From NCBI RefSeq assembly GCF_900105585.1, contig NZ_FNRT01000002.1, positions 1,178,001 to 1,242,000 on the forward strand: a stretch of DNA of 64,000 nt, read 5' to 3'. Under the pieces are notes generated by a model. It did not search any database. It was not told the DNA's origin and was given only the letters and a program-made list of their open reading frames with translations. The translations under genes were made by a program, and so were the position numbers. This document shows positions 15,275 to 23,139 of the stretch, in pieces. The stretch is from Nocardioides exalbidus. GTDB lineage: Bacteria > Actinomycetota > Actinomycetes > Propionibacteriales > Nocardioidaceae. Within the stretch, counting starts at the first letter, position 1. Every line of letters begins with the position of its first letter.

Positions 15275-16048
15275 GTGATCCAGGTGCTCGTCGCGCTGCT
15301 CGCCGCCGCCGGCGTCATGGGGGTGACGGCGGCGGTGAGCAAGCGGCAGGACCGCGTCGCGGTCGTCGACGTCGCCTGGGGGTCGTCCTTCGTCGCGATC
15401 GCGATCGTGCTGGCGCTCGTCTGGCCCGACGGCCACTCGTGGCTGCTCGCCCTCCTCGTCACGATCTGGGGCGGGCGGCTGGCTTGGCACATCGCGCGCC
15501 GCTCGCACGGCGCCGGCGAGGACCCGCGCTACGAGAAGATGCTCGGCGGTCCCGGCTGGCACGCCGGGGCGGCGAAGGTCGTCGTCCGCGTCTTCCTCAC
15601 CCAGGCCGTCGTCGCCTTCATCATCTCCGCGCCGCTCCAGGCGGCCGCCATCGCGGACGTGCAGTGGTGGCCCGTGGTCTGGCTCGGCGTGCTCGTCTGG
15701 GCCGTCGGCCTGTTCTTCGAGGTCGTCGGCGACCGGCAGCTCGCGGCCTACAAGGCGAAGCCGCGCGAGTCCCGGCCGAAGATCCTCGACACCGGCCTGT
15801 GGGGCTGGACCCGCCACCCGAACTACTTCGGCGACGCGTGCGTGTGGTGGGGCCTCTGGATCGCCGGCGCCGTGTCGCTGGGCTGGGTCCCGGGCCTGGT
15901 CACCGTCTTCGCGCCGATCGCGATGACCTTCTTCATCCGCAACGTGACCGGCGCCAAGCTGCTCGAGCAGACGATGTCGCAGCGCGAGGGCTGGAGCGAG
16001 TACGCCGACCGCGTCCCGCTGTTCTTCCCCCGCCCGCCGCGGCGCTGA
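15275..16048 (+). CDS. DUF1295 / steroid-5-alpha-reductase-like membrane protein
   Basis: This 257-residue polytopic protein has about six hydrophobic segments. The C-terminal pattern TRHPNYFGD (residue ~180) and KLLEQTM...GWSEYADRVPLFFP are typical of DUF1295, a relative of membrane sterol reductases and isoprenylcysteine methyltransferases. It probably reduces or modifies a lipid using NADPH. The M. tuberculosis sigK locus carries a membrane protein in the equivalent place (Rv0446c). It follows methyltransferase 2 by 7 nt and is the last gene of the operon; GTG is the start. Confidence 0.88.
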   Translation: MIQVLVALLAAAGVMGVTAAVSKRQDRVAVVDVAWGSSFVAIAIVLALVWPDGHSWLLALLVTIWGGRLAWHIARRSHGAGEDPRYEKMLGGPGWHAGAAKVVVRVFLTQAVVAFIISAPLQAAAIADVQWWPVVWLGVLVWAVGLFFEVVGDRQLAAYKAKPRESRPKILDTGLWGWTRHPNYFGDACVWWGLWIAGAVSLGWVPGLVTVFAPIAMTFFIRNVTGAKLLEQTMSQREGWSEYADRVPLFFPRPPRR

Positions 16049-16103
16049 CCCGCCCTCCCGCGTCCGCGCCCGGTCGTCGTACCCACCGGCTAGCGTCACC
16101 CCC

Positions 16104-16553
16104 GTGGAGCTCAGCGCGCGCGAGGACACCAACCGCCGGATGCTGCGCGCCCGCGACGAGATGGACCGGCGCTACGCCGAGCCCCTCGACGTGCCGACAC
16201 TGGCGGCGATCGCGCACCTGTCCGCCTCGCAGTTCGGGCGGGTGTTCAAGGAGGTCTACGGCGAGACCCCGCACCGCTACCTCCAGCGCCGCCGCGTCGA
16301 GCGGGCGATGACGCTGCTGCGCCAGACCGACCGGCCGATCACCGACGTCGCCTGGGACGTCGGCTTCGCCAGCCTCGGCACCTTCAGCCGCACGTTCAGC
16401 AACATCGTCGGCTGCTCGCCCAGCGAGTTCCGCGCCCAGCACCCGCCGATCGCCGTGCCGTCGTGCTTCATCGCGGCGTGGACGCGGCCGCGCACGTCGT
16501 CCTCGGCGGGGACAGTCGTTTCGGAGAAGCGGGAGGAGGTCGGCGCCGAATAG
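16104..16553 (+). CDS. AraC-type helix-turn-helix regulator
   Basis: This short AraC-family protein (149 residues) consists of little more than the DNA-binding part. Two helix-turn-helix motifs are visible (VPTLAAIAHLSASQFGRVFKEVYGETPHRYL and ITDVAWDVGFASLGTFSRTFSNIVGCSPSEFR segments), followed by a ~35-residue tail. There is no ligand-binding cupin domain. It precedes the VOC-protein gene by 10 nt and probably controls that gene and the cupin gene. GTG 16104 is the start. Confidence 0.9.
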   Translation: MELSAREDTNRRMLRARDEMDRRYAEPLDVPTLAAIAHLSASQFGRVFKEVYGETPHRYLQRRRVERAMTLLRQTDRPITDVAWDVGFASLGTFSRTFSNIVGCSPSEFRAQHPPIAVPSCFIAAWTRPRTSSSAGTVVSEKREEVGAE

Positions 16554-16563
16554 CGTCATCGTC

Positions 16564-17025
16564 ATGACCGACAACCACATCTCCTCCCTCCACATCCGCT
16601 CCGTGCCCGTCCTCGACCAGGACGAGGCGCTCGACTTCTACACGACCCACCTCGGCTTCGAGGTGCGCGACGACATCGACATGGGCTTCATGCGCTGGCT
16701 CACCGTCGGCGTCCCCGGCCAGGACACCTCGATCCTCCTCGAGCTCGTCGGCGGCCCCCAGCACGACGACGACACCGCCGCCCAGGTGCGCGAGCTCGTC
16801 ACCAAGGGCGCGCTCGGCGGGCTGTTCCTGATCAGCACCGACGTGCACGCGACCTACGCCGCGCTCCGCGACGCCGGCGTCGAGATCACCCAGGAGCCGG
16901 TGACCCAGCCCTACGGCACCGACTTCGGCATCCGCGACCCGTTCGGCAACCAGATCCGGATCAACCAGTTCAACACCGCCTCCCCGGACGAGATCCAGGA
17001 TGCCTACGAGGGGTCGGCCCCCTGA
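16564..17025 (+). CDS. VOC (glyoxalase/bleomycin-resistance) superfamily protein
   Basis: This 153-residue protein has paired beta-alpha-beta-beta-beta modules. The first has DEALDFYTTHLGFEVRDD and the second has DVHATYAALRDAGVEI and FGIRDPFGNQIRINQF, the usual C-terminal metal-site region. The substrate is unknown; many AraC-linked VOC proteins act as dioxygenases or thiol transferases on reactive small molecules. It is the middle gene of an AraC-VOC-cupin unit, and its TGA overlaps the next ATG by one base. Confidence 0.9.
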   Translation: MTDNHISSLHIRSVPVLDQDEALDFYTTHLGFEVRDDIDMGFMRWLTVGVPGQDTSILLELVGGPQHDDDTAAQVRELVTKGALGGLFLISTDVHATYAALRDAGVEITQEPVTQPYGTDFGIRDPFGNQIRINQFNTASPDEIQDAYEGSAP

Positions 17026-17504
17026 TGTCCTACCCGCCTCCGCTCTACGACGGCGAGTCCGGCGAGGTCTCCGCGCGCGTGGTGCGGGCGGGGATCGAGC
17101 CGGCGGTCGTCTACCCCAACGGCAACAAGGTCTTCCACCTCGCCCTGGGCAGCGGGACCCAGGGCACGTTCGGCCTCTACCGGTGGGAGTTCGCCGGGCC
17201 GCGCAGCGGTCCCGACCCGCACTTCCACCGCACGATCACCGAGTCCTTCTACGTCCTCGAGGGGATCGTCACGATCTTCGACGGCACCGACTGGGTGAAG
17301 TGCGGCGCGGGCGACTTCGCCCACGTCCCGGCCGGCGGGATCCACGGCTTCCGCAACGAGGACGGCGCGGCGAAGATGCTGCTGCACTTCGCCCCGGGCG
17401 CTCCCCGCGAGGCGTACTTCGAGGGCCTGGCCGCCGGGCTCGGCGACCTCGACGGCGACGCCCACGACCGGTTCATGGCCGAGCACGACAACCACTGGGT
17501 CTGA
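17025..17504 (+). CDS. Cupin domain protein
   Basis: This 159-residue single-domain cupin has motif 1 GPDPHFHRTITESFYVLEG, giving two His and one Glu as metal ligands, and motif 2 ending in PAGGIHGFRNE with the third His. It is therefore a likely metal-dependent dioxygenase, isomerase or sensor. It is translationally coupled to the VOC gene (TGATG). No partner metabolic genes are nearby to reveal the substrate. Confidence 0.88.
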   Translation: MSYPPPLYDGESGEVSARVVRAGIEPAVVYPNGNKVFHLALGSGTQGTFGLYRWEFAGPRSGPDPHFHRTITESFYVLEGIVTIFDGTDWVKCGAGDFAHVPAGGIHGFRNEDGAAKMLLHFAPGAPREAYFEGLAAGLGDLDGDAHDRFMAEHDNHWV

Positions 17505-17521
17505 CCCCCCGAGCCGTCGGG

Positions 17522-17929
17522 CTACCCCGGGGGCCGGGCGACCTGCTCGGCGAGGCTCGCCGGGGCCTGGATGCAGTAGGAGTCGGTGAGCATCTCGGCG
17601 AGCTCGTCCCAGTCGGTGTCGTCGTCGAGGACGATGCCGATCGCGTTGCCGCCCCAGCCGGAGCGGAAGTAGGGCGGACCCATGTGCTCGAAGGCTGCGA
17701 CCTCGTCGGGCTCGCCGCGGAAGGTGATCCGGAAGACCTGGTCCTCGCCCCCGAAGACGTGCGCCACGGTCGCGCTCCCGACGCGCCACCGGGTGCCGGT
17801 CCACGCCGCCTCCTGCCGGCAGCGGGGCAGCGCGCCCAGCACCGCGTCGATGCGCAGCACCCACTCCTCGGGCACGAGCGGTCGGTCGGCGAGGGCCACG
17901 GCACACACCCTGCCACCGGCGACCGACAC
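17522..17929 (-). CDS. MmcQ/YjbR family protein
   Basis: This compact 135-residue protein has the MmcQ/YjbR fold: helix-rich N-terminus, RVGSATVAHVFGGEDQVFRITF strand pair, and a C-terminal DDDTDWDELAEMLTDSYCIQAP helix. Family members have a CyaY-like shape and are often called DNA-binding, but the role is not established. GTG 17929 gives the longest form; GTG 17899 (VALADRPLVPEEW) is an equally plausible start because conservation is expected to begin near there. It converges on the cupin gene. Confidence 0.8.
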   Translation of the reverse strand: MSVAGGRVCAVALADRPLVPEEWVLRIDAVLGALPRCRQEAAWTGTRWRVGSATVAHVFGGEDQVFRITFRGEPDEVAAFEHMGPPYFRSGWGGNAIGIVLDDDTDWDELAEMLTDSYCIQAPASLAEQVARPPG

Positions 17930-17956
17930 CGGCGACCGGCACCGGATGTCCGGGGC

Positions 17957-18289
17957 TCAGTGGCCCCAGCGCAGCTGGTAGGCCATCAACGGCTGGAGGG
18001 CGGCGAGCAGGTCGCTGCCCCGCTCGGTGAGCCGGTAGCGCACCTGCACCGGGGTCGTCGGGATCACCTCGCGCTCGACGATCCCGTGGGCCGCGAGCTC
18101 GCGCAGCCGGGCGGTGAGCAGCCGGGCGGAGAGGCCGTCGACAGCTGCCTCGACCTCGCCGAACCGGGACGCACCGCGGCCGAGGGCGAGCATGATCGCG
18201 CCGGTCCAGCGCCTCCCGACGAACTCCAGCACCGGGGTCGCCTCGCGGCAGGTCGCGTCGTCGATGAGGGCGGGTCGGGTCGTGGTCAC
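17957..18289 (-). CDS. HxlR (DUF24) family transcriptional regulator
   Basis: This 110-residue winged-helix regulator has the DUF24 pattern: a Cys near the N-terminus (Cys14), FVGRRWTGAIMLALGRG, FGEVEAAVDGLSARLLTARLRELAAHGIVER recognition segments and YRLTERG wing. DUF24 repressors of this kind sense quinones or electrophiles through that Cys. The GTG start at 18289 directly abuts the TTAC-N5-GTAA operator, leaving no ribosome-binding site, so the message may be leaderless. It is divergent from the luciferase-like/FAD fusion gene, its probable target. Confidence 0.9.
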   Translation of the reverse strand: MTTTRPALIDDATCREATPVLEFVGRRWTGAIMLALGRGASRFGEVEAAVDGLSARLLTARLRELAAHGIVEREVIPTTPVQVRYRLTERGSDLLAALQPLMAYQLRWGH

Positions 18290-18311
18290 TTACCCAGAGT
18301 AACCCACTTAC
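18290..18311. promoter_or_regulatory. HxlR operator (TTAC-N5-GTAA-N5-TTAC)
   Basis: TTAC (18290-18293), GTAA (18299-18302) and TTAC (18308-18311) lie at a 9-bp period, making two overlapping inverted repeats between the divergent HxlR and flavoenzyme genes. A TTAC-N5-GTAA site also occurs in front of the second HxlR gene at 23140-23152. I recall the same half-site spacing for the DUF24 repressor CatR of Bacillus. Confidence 0.65.
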
Positions 18312-18353
18312 CCCGACTTGTCCGGGGTCGTCGGAGCGACGGATCCTTGAGCC

Positions 18354-20606
18354 ATGCCCGACTACGGCCACCCCCTGCGCTTCGGCTCGTTCCTCACGCC
18401 CACCGCCGCCTCGCCCCAGCGACCGGTCGAGCTGACCGTCCTGAGCGAGGAGCTCGGCTACGACCTGGCCACCTTCCAGGACCACCCCTACCAGCCGTCC
18501 TTCCTCGACACCTGGACCCTGATGTCGTACGCCGCCGCGCGCACCGACCGGATCCACCTGTCGGGCAACGTGCTCAACCTCCCCCTCCGCCAGCCGGCCG
18601 TGCTGGCCAAGTCGGTCGCCAGCCTCGACCTGCTCTCCGGCGGCCGGGTCGCGCTCGGCCTCGGCGCGGGTGGCTTCTGGGACGCGATCGAGGCCTACGG
18701 TGGCGGACGGCTCACCCCGGGTGAGTCGGTCGATGCGCTCGCCGAGGCGATCGAGGTCATCCGCGGCATCTGGGCCACCGACGACCACTCGGTGCTCGCG
18801 GTCGCCGGCCAGCACCATCACGTGCGCGGAGCGAAGCGCGGCCCTGCCCCCGCCCACCCCGTGCCCATCTGGCTCGGCGCCCTCAAGCCCCGCATGCAGC
18901 GGCTCATCGGCCGCTCGGCCGACGGCTGGCTGCCGTCGCTGCCGTACCTCCAGCCCGGCGACCTCCAGCGCGGCATGCAGGTGATCGACGAGGCCGCGCG
19001 CGGCGCGGGTCGCGACCCGGCCGAGATCACCCGGCTGCTCAACGTGGGCGCCGAGGCGAGCGCCGACGACCTGGTCCGGTTCGCGGTCGAGGACGGGGTG
19101 AGCACCTTCATCGTGATGGGTGACGACGAGGGTGGCCTGCGCGCCTTCGCCGGCCTCTTCGCCGAGGTGCACGAGCGGGTGGCCGAGGCGCGCTCCGCCA
19201 GCGGCACGCAGGAGCGCTCGCGGGTCCGCGGACCGGCGGCGCTCGCCAAGCGGCACCCCGGGATCGCGTACGACGACCTCCCGGCGTCGCTGGCCGAGAA
19301 GGCCGTCGAGCCCGGCGACCGGGCGTACTCCCGCTACCGCTCCGGCTACCTGCGCGGCGGCTCGCCCGGCCTGGTGCTGCGCGCGGGGAGCGTCGCGGAC
19401 GTGCAGGCCGCGGTCGCGGTCGCCCGCGAGCACCGCGACGTGCCGCTCGGCATCCTCAGCGCCGGGCACGGGATCTCCGGCCGCTCGCTCAACCGCGGCG
19501 GCCTCGTCATCGACGTGAGCGCGCTCGACACCGTCGAGGTGCTCGACCCCGGGGTCGGCACGGTCCGCGTCGGGCCGGGCGCCACCTGGACCGAGGTGGC
19601 CCGGGCCCTGGCCCCGCACGGCCTCGCGATCAGCAGCGGCGACTACGGCGGCGTGGGGGTCGGCGGCCTCGCGACGGCCGGCGGGGTCGGGTGGTTCGCC
19701 CGTGAGCACGGCCTGACGATCGACCACCTCACCGCCGTCGAGGTGGTGCTCGCCGACGGCCGGGTCGTCCGCGCGAGCGCCGACGAGGAGCCCGACCTCT
19801 TCTGGGGCGTCCGCGGCGCGGGCCCCAACTTCGGCGTGGCGACCTCCTTCGAGCTCACCGCGGCCAAGGTCGGCACGATCGCCTTCGCCCAGCTCGCCTT
19901 CGACGCGAGCGACACCGCCGCCTTCCTCGAGGCGTGGGGTGCCGCGATCGAGGCCGCCGACCGGTCCGTCACCGGCCAGGTGATCCTCGGCCAGCGGCAG
20001 GGCGGCCAGCGGATCGCGCAGGCCATGCTGGTCGTCGACTCCGACGACCCCGAGACCGTCGTCGAGCGGCTGCAGCCGATCGCCGAGGTCGCCCCGCTCG
20101 TCCAGCAGAACGTCGCGCTGGCGACGTACGACCAGGTGATGGGGCTCTTCAGCAGCGACGGACCGCAGCGTGGCCAGGGCGACCCGCACACCCACTCCGG
20201 GCTCGCCGACCACTTCACGCCCGAGCTCTCGGCCGAGGTGGCCGCACTCCTCGACGCGGGGGCGTCGTACTTCTTCTCGATCCGCGCGGTCGGCGGCGCG
20301 GTCGGCGACGTGCCGAGCGAGGCGACGGCCTACGCCGGGCGCAGCGCCAACTTCTCGCTCTCCGGGTTCGGCGCGAGCAGCCGCTTCGACGAGGCGTGGG
20401 AGCGGCTGGTGCCGCACCTGTCGGGCAGCTACCTCAGCTTCGAGACCGGCATCGGGCCGCAGTGGGTCGAGCGCGCCTTCCCGCCCGCGCACCTCGCCCG
20501 GCTCCGCGAGCTCAAGCGCCGCTTCGACCCGACCGGCCTCTTCCGCGACAACTTCTTCATCGAGCCGGGCTCGGTCGAGACCGCGGTGGAGGGACCGGCG
20601 GCCTGA
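18354..20606 (+). CDS. Fusion of a luciferase-like monooxygenase and a BBE-type FAD oxidoreductase
   Basis: This 750-residue protein unites two flavoenzyme families. Residues ~1-280 are a luciferase-like (FMN or F420) TIM barrel with FGSFLTPTA, ATFQDHPYQP, SGGRVALGLGAGGF and IWLGALKPRMQRLIGRSADGW. After a ~40-residue linker, residues ~335-745 form a VAO/berberine-bridge-type flavoprotein. It has LSAGHG with His372 as the probable 8-alpha-linked FAD residue, and VGVGGLATAGGVGW for the FAD pyrophosphate. The C-terminal BBE box is FDPTGLFRDNFFI. The second FAD-linking Cys of bicovalent enzymes is Asp here (~430). It may be a two-step oxidase acting on a redox-active small molecule. The HxlR repressor is encoded divergently. 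Confidence 0.88.
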   Translation: MPDYGHPLRFGSFLTPTAASPQRPVELTVLSEELGYDLATFQDHPYQPSFLDTWTLMSYAAARTDRIHLSGNVLNLPLRQPAVLAKSVASLDLLSGGRVALGLGAGGFWDAIEAYGGGRLTPGESVDALAEAIEVIRGIWATDDHSVLAVAGQHHHVRGAKRGPAPAHPVPIWLGALKPRMQRLIGRSADGWLPSLPYLQPGDLQRGMQVIDEAARGAGRDPAEITRLLNVGAEASADDLVRFAVEDGVSTFIVMGDDEGGLRAFAGLFAEVHERVAEARSASGTQERSRVRGPAALAKRHPGIAYDDLPASLAEKAVEPGDRAYSRYRSGYLRGGSPGLVLRAGSVADVQAAVAVAREHRDVPLGILSAGHGISGRSLNRGGLVIDVSALDTVEVLDPGVGTVRVGPGATWTEVARALAPHGLAISSGDYGGVGVGGLATAGGVGWFAREHGLTIDHLTAVEVVLADGRVVRASADEEPDLFWGVRGAGPNFGVATSFELTAAKVGTIAFAQLAFDASDTAAFLEAWGAAIEAADRSVTGQVILGQRQGGQRIAQAMLVVDSDDPETVVERLQPIAEVAPLVQQNVALATYDQVMGLFSSDGPQRGQGDPHTHSGLADHFTPELSAEVAALLDAGASYFFSIRAVGGAVGDVPSEATAYAGRSANFSLSGFGASSRFDEAWERLVPHLSGSYLSFETGIGPQWVERAFPPAHLARLRELKRRFDPTGLFRDNFFIEPGSVETAVEGPAA

Positions 20607-20614
20607 GGCCTCAG
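20603..20614. terminator. 12-bp palindrome holding two convergent stop codons
   Basis: CTGAGGCCTCAG is a perfect palindrome. It contains the TGA of the fusion flavoenzyme and, on the other strand, the TGA of the reductase-family gene. The stem is too short without a loop to be a strong terminator, so it is marked with low confidence. Confidence 0.3.
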
Positions 20615-21186
20615 CGCAGCACGCGGTACGACGTCGCGACGTGGCCCGTGACCTGCGTCGTCGAGCCGTCCAGCGCGAGCCGCTGCGAGCCGAGGGAGGC
20701 CGGGACGAACGAGCGACCCGAGCCGATCACGACCGGCACCGTGCGCAGCCTCAGCACGTCGACCTCGCCGGCCGTGAAGAGGGCGTCGGTGAGGTCGAGG
20801 CTGCCCCAGACGACGACCGAGCCGTAGCGCTCGCGCAGGTCAGCGACGGCCGCGACCGGGTCGCGGTGGAGCTCGGCGGCGGGGTGGTCGCCCCAGGGCG
20901 CTGCGTCGAGCGTGCTGCTGACGACGTGCTTGGGCGCAGCGTTGATCCAGCCGGCGACCTCGTCGCCGTCAGAGGCCGGCGTCGGCCAGTAGCTGCTGAA
21001 CATCTCGTAGGTCCGCCGCCCCAGCAGCATCGCGTCCACCGTCTCGAGCCAGGCGAGCTGGCCGTGGTCGGTGCGGCCGTCCTCGGCCAGCGCGGGGTCG
21101 AAGGCGCCGAAGAACGACAGCCCCCCGTCGGACTCGGCGGCGAAGCCGTCGGCGGTGACGATCTGGTCGACGGTGATGGTGCCCAT
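20611..21186 (-). CDS. Dihydrofolate reductase family protein (RibD C-terminal type)
   Basis: This 191-residue protein has the RibD_C/DHFR-like fold: MGTITVDQIVTADGF at the N-terminus, LETVDAMLLGRRTYEMF for the dinucleotide loop, VVVWGSLDLTDALF, and EVDVLRLRTVPVVIGSGRSF. The family is NADPH-dependent; physiological substrates of these stand-alone versions are mostly unknown. ATG 21186 was preferred to longer forms because GAGGAG precedes it and conserved sequence begins there. Confidence 0.88.
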   Translation of the reverse strand: MGTITVDQIVTADGFAAESDGGLSFFGAFDPALAEDGRTDHGQLAWLETVDAMLLGRRTYEMFSSYWPTPASDGDEVAGWINAAPKHVVSSTLDAAPWGDHPAAELHRDPVAAVADLRERYGSVVVWGSLDLTDALFTAGEVDVLRLRTVPVVIGSGRSFVPASLGSQRLALDGSTTQVTGHVATSYRVLR

Positions 21187-21365
21187 GACGTGCTCCTCGG
21201 GAGGTGGCGGTCCGGATGACCGCTTCGCTCCGGGGACGGAGCAGCATCCGGGTTCTCGACATCGTGCCGGAATCCCGTCGGGGATGGCGTGCTCGATCGC
21301 GATGGAGCGCTGGCCTACTACGACGCGGCCGTCGTGCACGGCGTCGACGGCCTCCGGACCCGCGC

Positions 21366-21417
21366 TACCGAACAGTCACGCTGTCATCCAGCGGTCTGCC
21401 AACCCGACTGTTCGGTA
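21366..21417. promoter_or_regulatory. 12-bp inverted repeat in the gene-free stretch 21187-21421
   Basis: TACCGAACAGTC (21366-21377) and GACTGTTCGGTA (21406-21417) are perfectly inverted around a 28-nt spacer. It lies 4 nt beyond the agmatinase stop (minus strand) and about 180 nt upstream of the reductase-family gene. It could be a long-loop terminator or a pair of repressor half-sites. Apart from this, I see no gene in the 235-nt stretch. Confidence 0.45.
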
Positions 21418-21421
21418 ACGG

Positions 21422-22435
21422 TCACGGGCGGTCCAGCAACGGCCGGGACGGGTCCCAGGTCGTGCCGTCGCGCTCGTCCAGCCGCCTGCGGGCGATCGCG
21501 GAGAGCGCCTCGAGGACGACCCGGTTGGCGAGGGCGGCGGTGATGTCGGCGTGGTCGTAGGGCGGGCTGACCTCGACCACGTCGACGCCGACGACCGGCA
21601 GCTCGAGGCAGATCCGGCGGACCGAGTCGAGCAGCTCGCGGGCGGACAGGCCGCCGGGCTCCGGCGTCCCGGTGCCGGGGGCGTGGCCGGGGTCGCACAC
21701 GTCGATGTCGACGGAGAGGAAGACGCCCTCGCACTCGTCGGTCGCGATGCCGAAGGCCTCGGTGAGGCACTCCTGCAGGCCGCGGTGGACGATCTCGGTC
21801 ATCTCGTAGGACCGCATCCTCTCGGCGGCCATCCAGTCGAGGGTCTCGGGCCCGGGCCAGTAGCCGCGCAGCCCGACCTGGAGGAACCGGTCGCCGCGCA
21901 GCGCGCCGGACTCGATCAGCCGGCGCATCGGCTGGCCGTGGCCCCACAGCGAGCCGAACTCGATGTCGCCGGTGTCGGCGTGGGCGTCGAAGTGGATCAT
22001 CGAGACCCGCCCGTGGCCCAGGACGTTGGCGACGCCCTGGGCGTCGGGGTACGCGATGGAGTGGTCGCCGCCGAGCACGACCGGGATCGCGCCCGACCGG
22101 GTCACCTTCTCCACCGCCGCCTCGAGCCGGCCGAGCGTGGTCTCGATGTCGCCGGGCGGCAGCTCGACGTCGCCCGCGTCGTAGACCGTGAGGTCCTGCA
22201 GCCCGTCGGTGCGCAGCGCGAGCGAGGGCCGGGAGCCGTCGTGCGGGAGGTAGTCGGTCATCCGGATCGCCTGTGGGCCGAACCGCGTGCCCGGCCGGTG
22301 CGACGTCCCGCCGTCGAAGGGGGCGCCGAGGATGACGACGTCCGCGTCGTCGTACGTCGACGCGTCGTCGAGGTCGCAGGCGGGGACGCCGAGGAAGGTG
22401 ATGTCCGGTCCGAACTGAGCGCCGTAGCGAGCCAT
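21422..22435 (-). CDS. speB: Agmatinase / ureohydrolase family enzyme
   Basis: This 337-residue arginase-superfamily protein keeps all manganese-site motifs: LGGDHSIAYP, FDAHADTGD and SVDIDVCDPGHAPGTGTPEPGG. The GHG in WGHGQPMRRLIE and the length fit agmatinase (agmatine to putrescine plus urea), but guanidinobutyrase or related guanidine ureohydrolases are possible, as no polyamine genes adjoin it. It is divergent from the DUF1905 gene. Confidence 0.88.
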   Translation of the reverse strand: MARYGAQFGPDITFLGVPACDLDDASTYDDADVVILGAPFDGGTSHRPGTRFGPQAIRMTDYLPHDGSRPSLALRTDGLQDLTVYDAGDVELPPGDIETTLGRLEAAVEKVTRSGAIPVVLGGDHSIAYPDAQGVANVLGHGRVSMIHFDAHADTGDIEFGSLWGHGQPMRRLIESGALRGDRFLQVGLRGYWPGPETLDWMAAERMRSYEMTEIVHRGLQECLTEAFGIATDECEGVFLSVDIDVCDPGHAPGTGTPEPGGLSARELLDSVRRICLELPVVGVDVVEVSPPYDHADITAALANRVVLEALSAIARRRLDERDGTTWDPSRPLLDRP

Positions 22436-22496
22436 GGCCCGACTCTAGGGATCTAGGCTCTCCACCGACACGTTCTCCCGACCCCGAAGGACCGAG

Positions 22497-22760
22497 ATGG
22501 CCGTCTTCCGCACCGTGCTCGAGGCCACCGGCGGCAACAACGTCGGCATCGTCGTCCCCGAGGAGGTCGTGCTCGCGTTCGAGCGCGGCAAGCGGGTGCC
22601 CGTCGTCGTGACGATCGACGGCGACTACACCTACGCGACGACGATCGGCGTGATGGGCGGTCGCTACCTCGTCTCGTTCAACGCCGAGACCCGCAAGAAG
22701 ACAGGTCGGGGAGCCGGCGACGAGGTCGAGGTCGAGCTGGTCGTCGATCCCGACCGCTAG
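22497..22760 (+). CDS. DUF1905 domain protein
   Basis: This small beta-rich protein (87 residues) has the DUF1905 pattern: GIVVPEEVVLAFERGKRVPVVV, then GDYTYATTIGVMGGRYLVSFNAETRKKTG, and GDEVEVELVVD. Function unknown; the domain often occurs beside YdeI/OmpD-associated domains. The ribosome-binding site AAGGA precedes ATG 22497. Confidence 0.85.
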   Translation: MAVFRTVLEATGGNNVGIVVPEEVVLAFERGKRVPVVVTIDGDYTYATTIGVMGGRYLVSFNAETRKKTGRGAGDEVEVELVVDPDR

Positions 22761-22767
22761 GCGGTCG
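22751..22767. terminator. Palindrome with overlapping convergent stops
   Basis: CGACCGC-TAG-GCGGTCG is a perfect 7-bp inverted repeat with a 3-nt centre. The DUF1905 TAG (22758-22760) and the DoxX TAG (22757-22759, minus strand) overlap inside it. It is a plausible bidirectional terminator shared by the convergent pair. Confidence 0.45.
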
Positions 22768-23125
22768 CGACGGCGAGCCAGACGGCCACGGCCCCGACGA
22801 CGACGAGCACGCCGTTGAGCCAGAGGTCCTTGGTCTCCCCGCGCGAGGCGTGGAAGCCGAGTGCCAGCACCTGCAGCACCGTGAGGCCGATGGCCGCGGC
22901 GACCGCCAGCCCGGGCAGCACGCCGGTGAGCCGGGGCAGCACCAGCCCGAGGGCCCCGGCGACCTCGAGCACGCCGATCGCGCGGACGCCGGCCATCGGG
23001 ATCGTGGTCCCGGCCCAGGCCATCATCGGCGCAAGCTGCTCCTGGCTCTGCACCACCTTGGTGCCACCGGCGTAGAGGTAGAAGACCGCGAGCAGTCCGG
23101 CGACGATCCAGTAGGCGATGTCCAT
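22757..23125 (-). CDS. DoxX family membrane protein
   Basis: This 122-residue protein has four membrane segments and the DoxX pattern (AGLLAVFYLYAGGTKV at the first helix, AIGVLEVAGALGLVLP at the second). Members are linked to oxidant or quinone stress and sulfur redox balance. ATG 23125 was chosen because the first helix follows it; longer in-frame forms run through the operator region. It is divergent from an HxlR regulator, which likely represses it. Confidence 0.88.
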   Translation of the reverse strand: MDIAYWIVAGLLAVFYLYAGGTKVVQSQEQLAPMMAWAGTTIPMAGVRAIGVLEVAGALGLVLPRLTGVLPGLAVAAAIGLTVLQVLALGFHASRGETKDLWLNGVLVVVGAVAVWLAVATA

Positions 23126-23139
23126 GTGGGCTCCAATGG

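Noticed and set aside
17004..20492. A 1160-codon antisense frame across the cupin, MmcQ, HxlR and LLM/FAD region
   Set aside because: It crosses several well-supported genes and has no recognisable domain; it is a compositional shadow.
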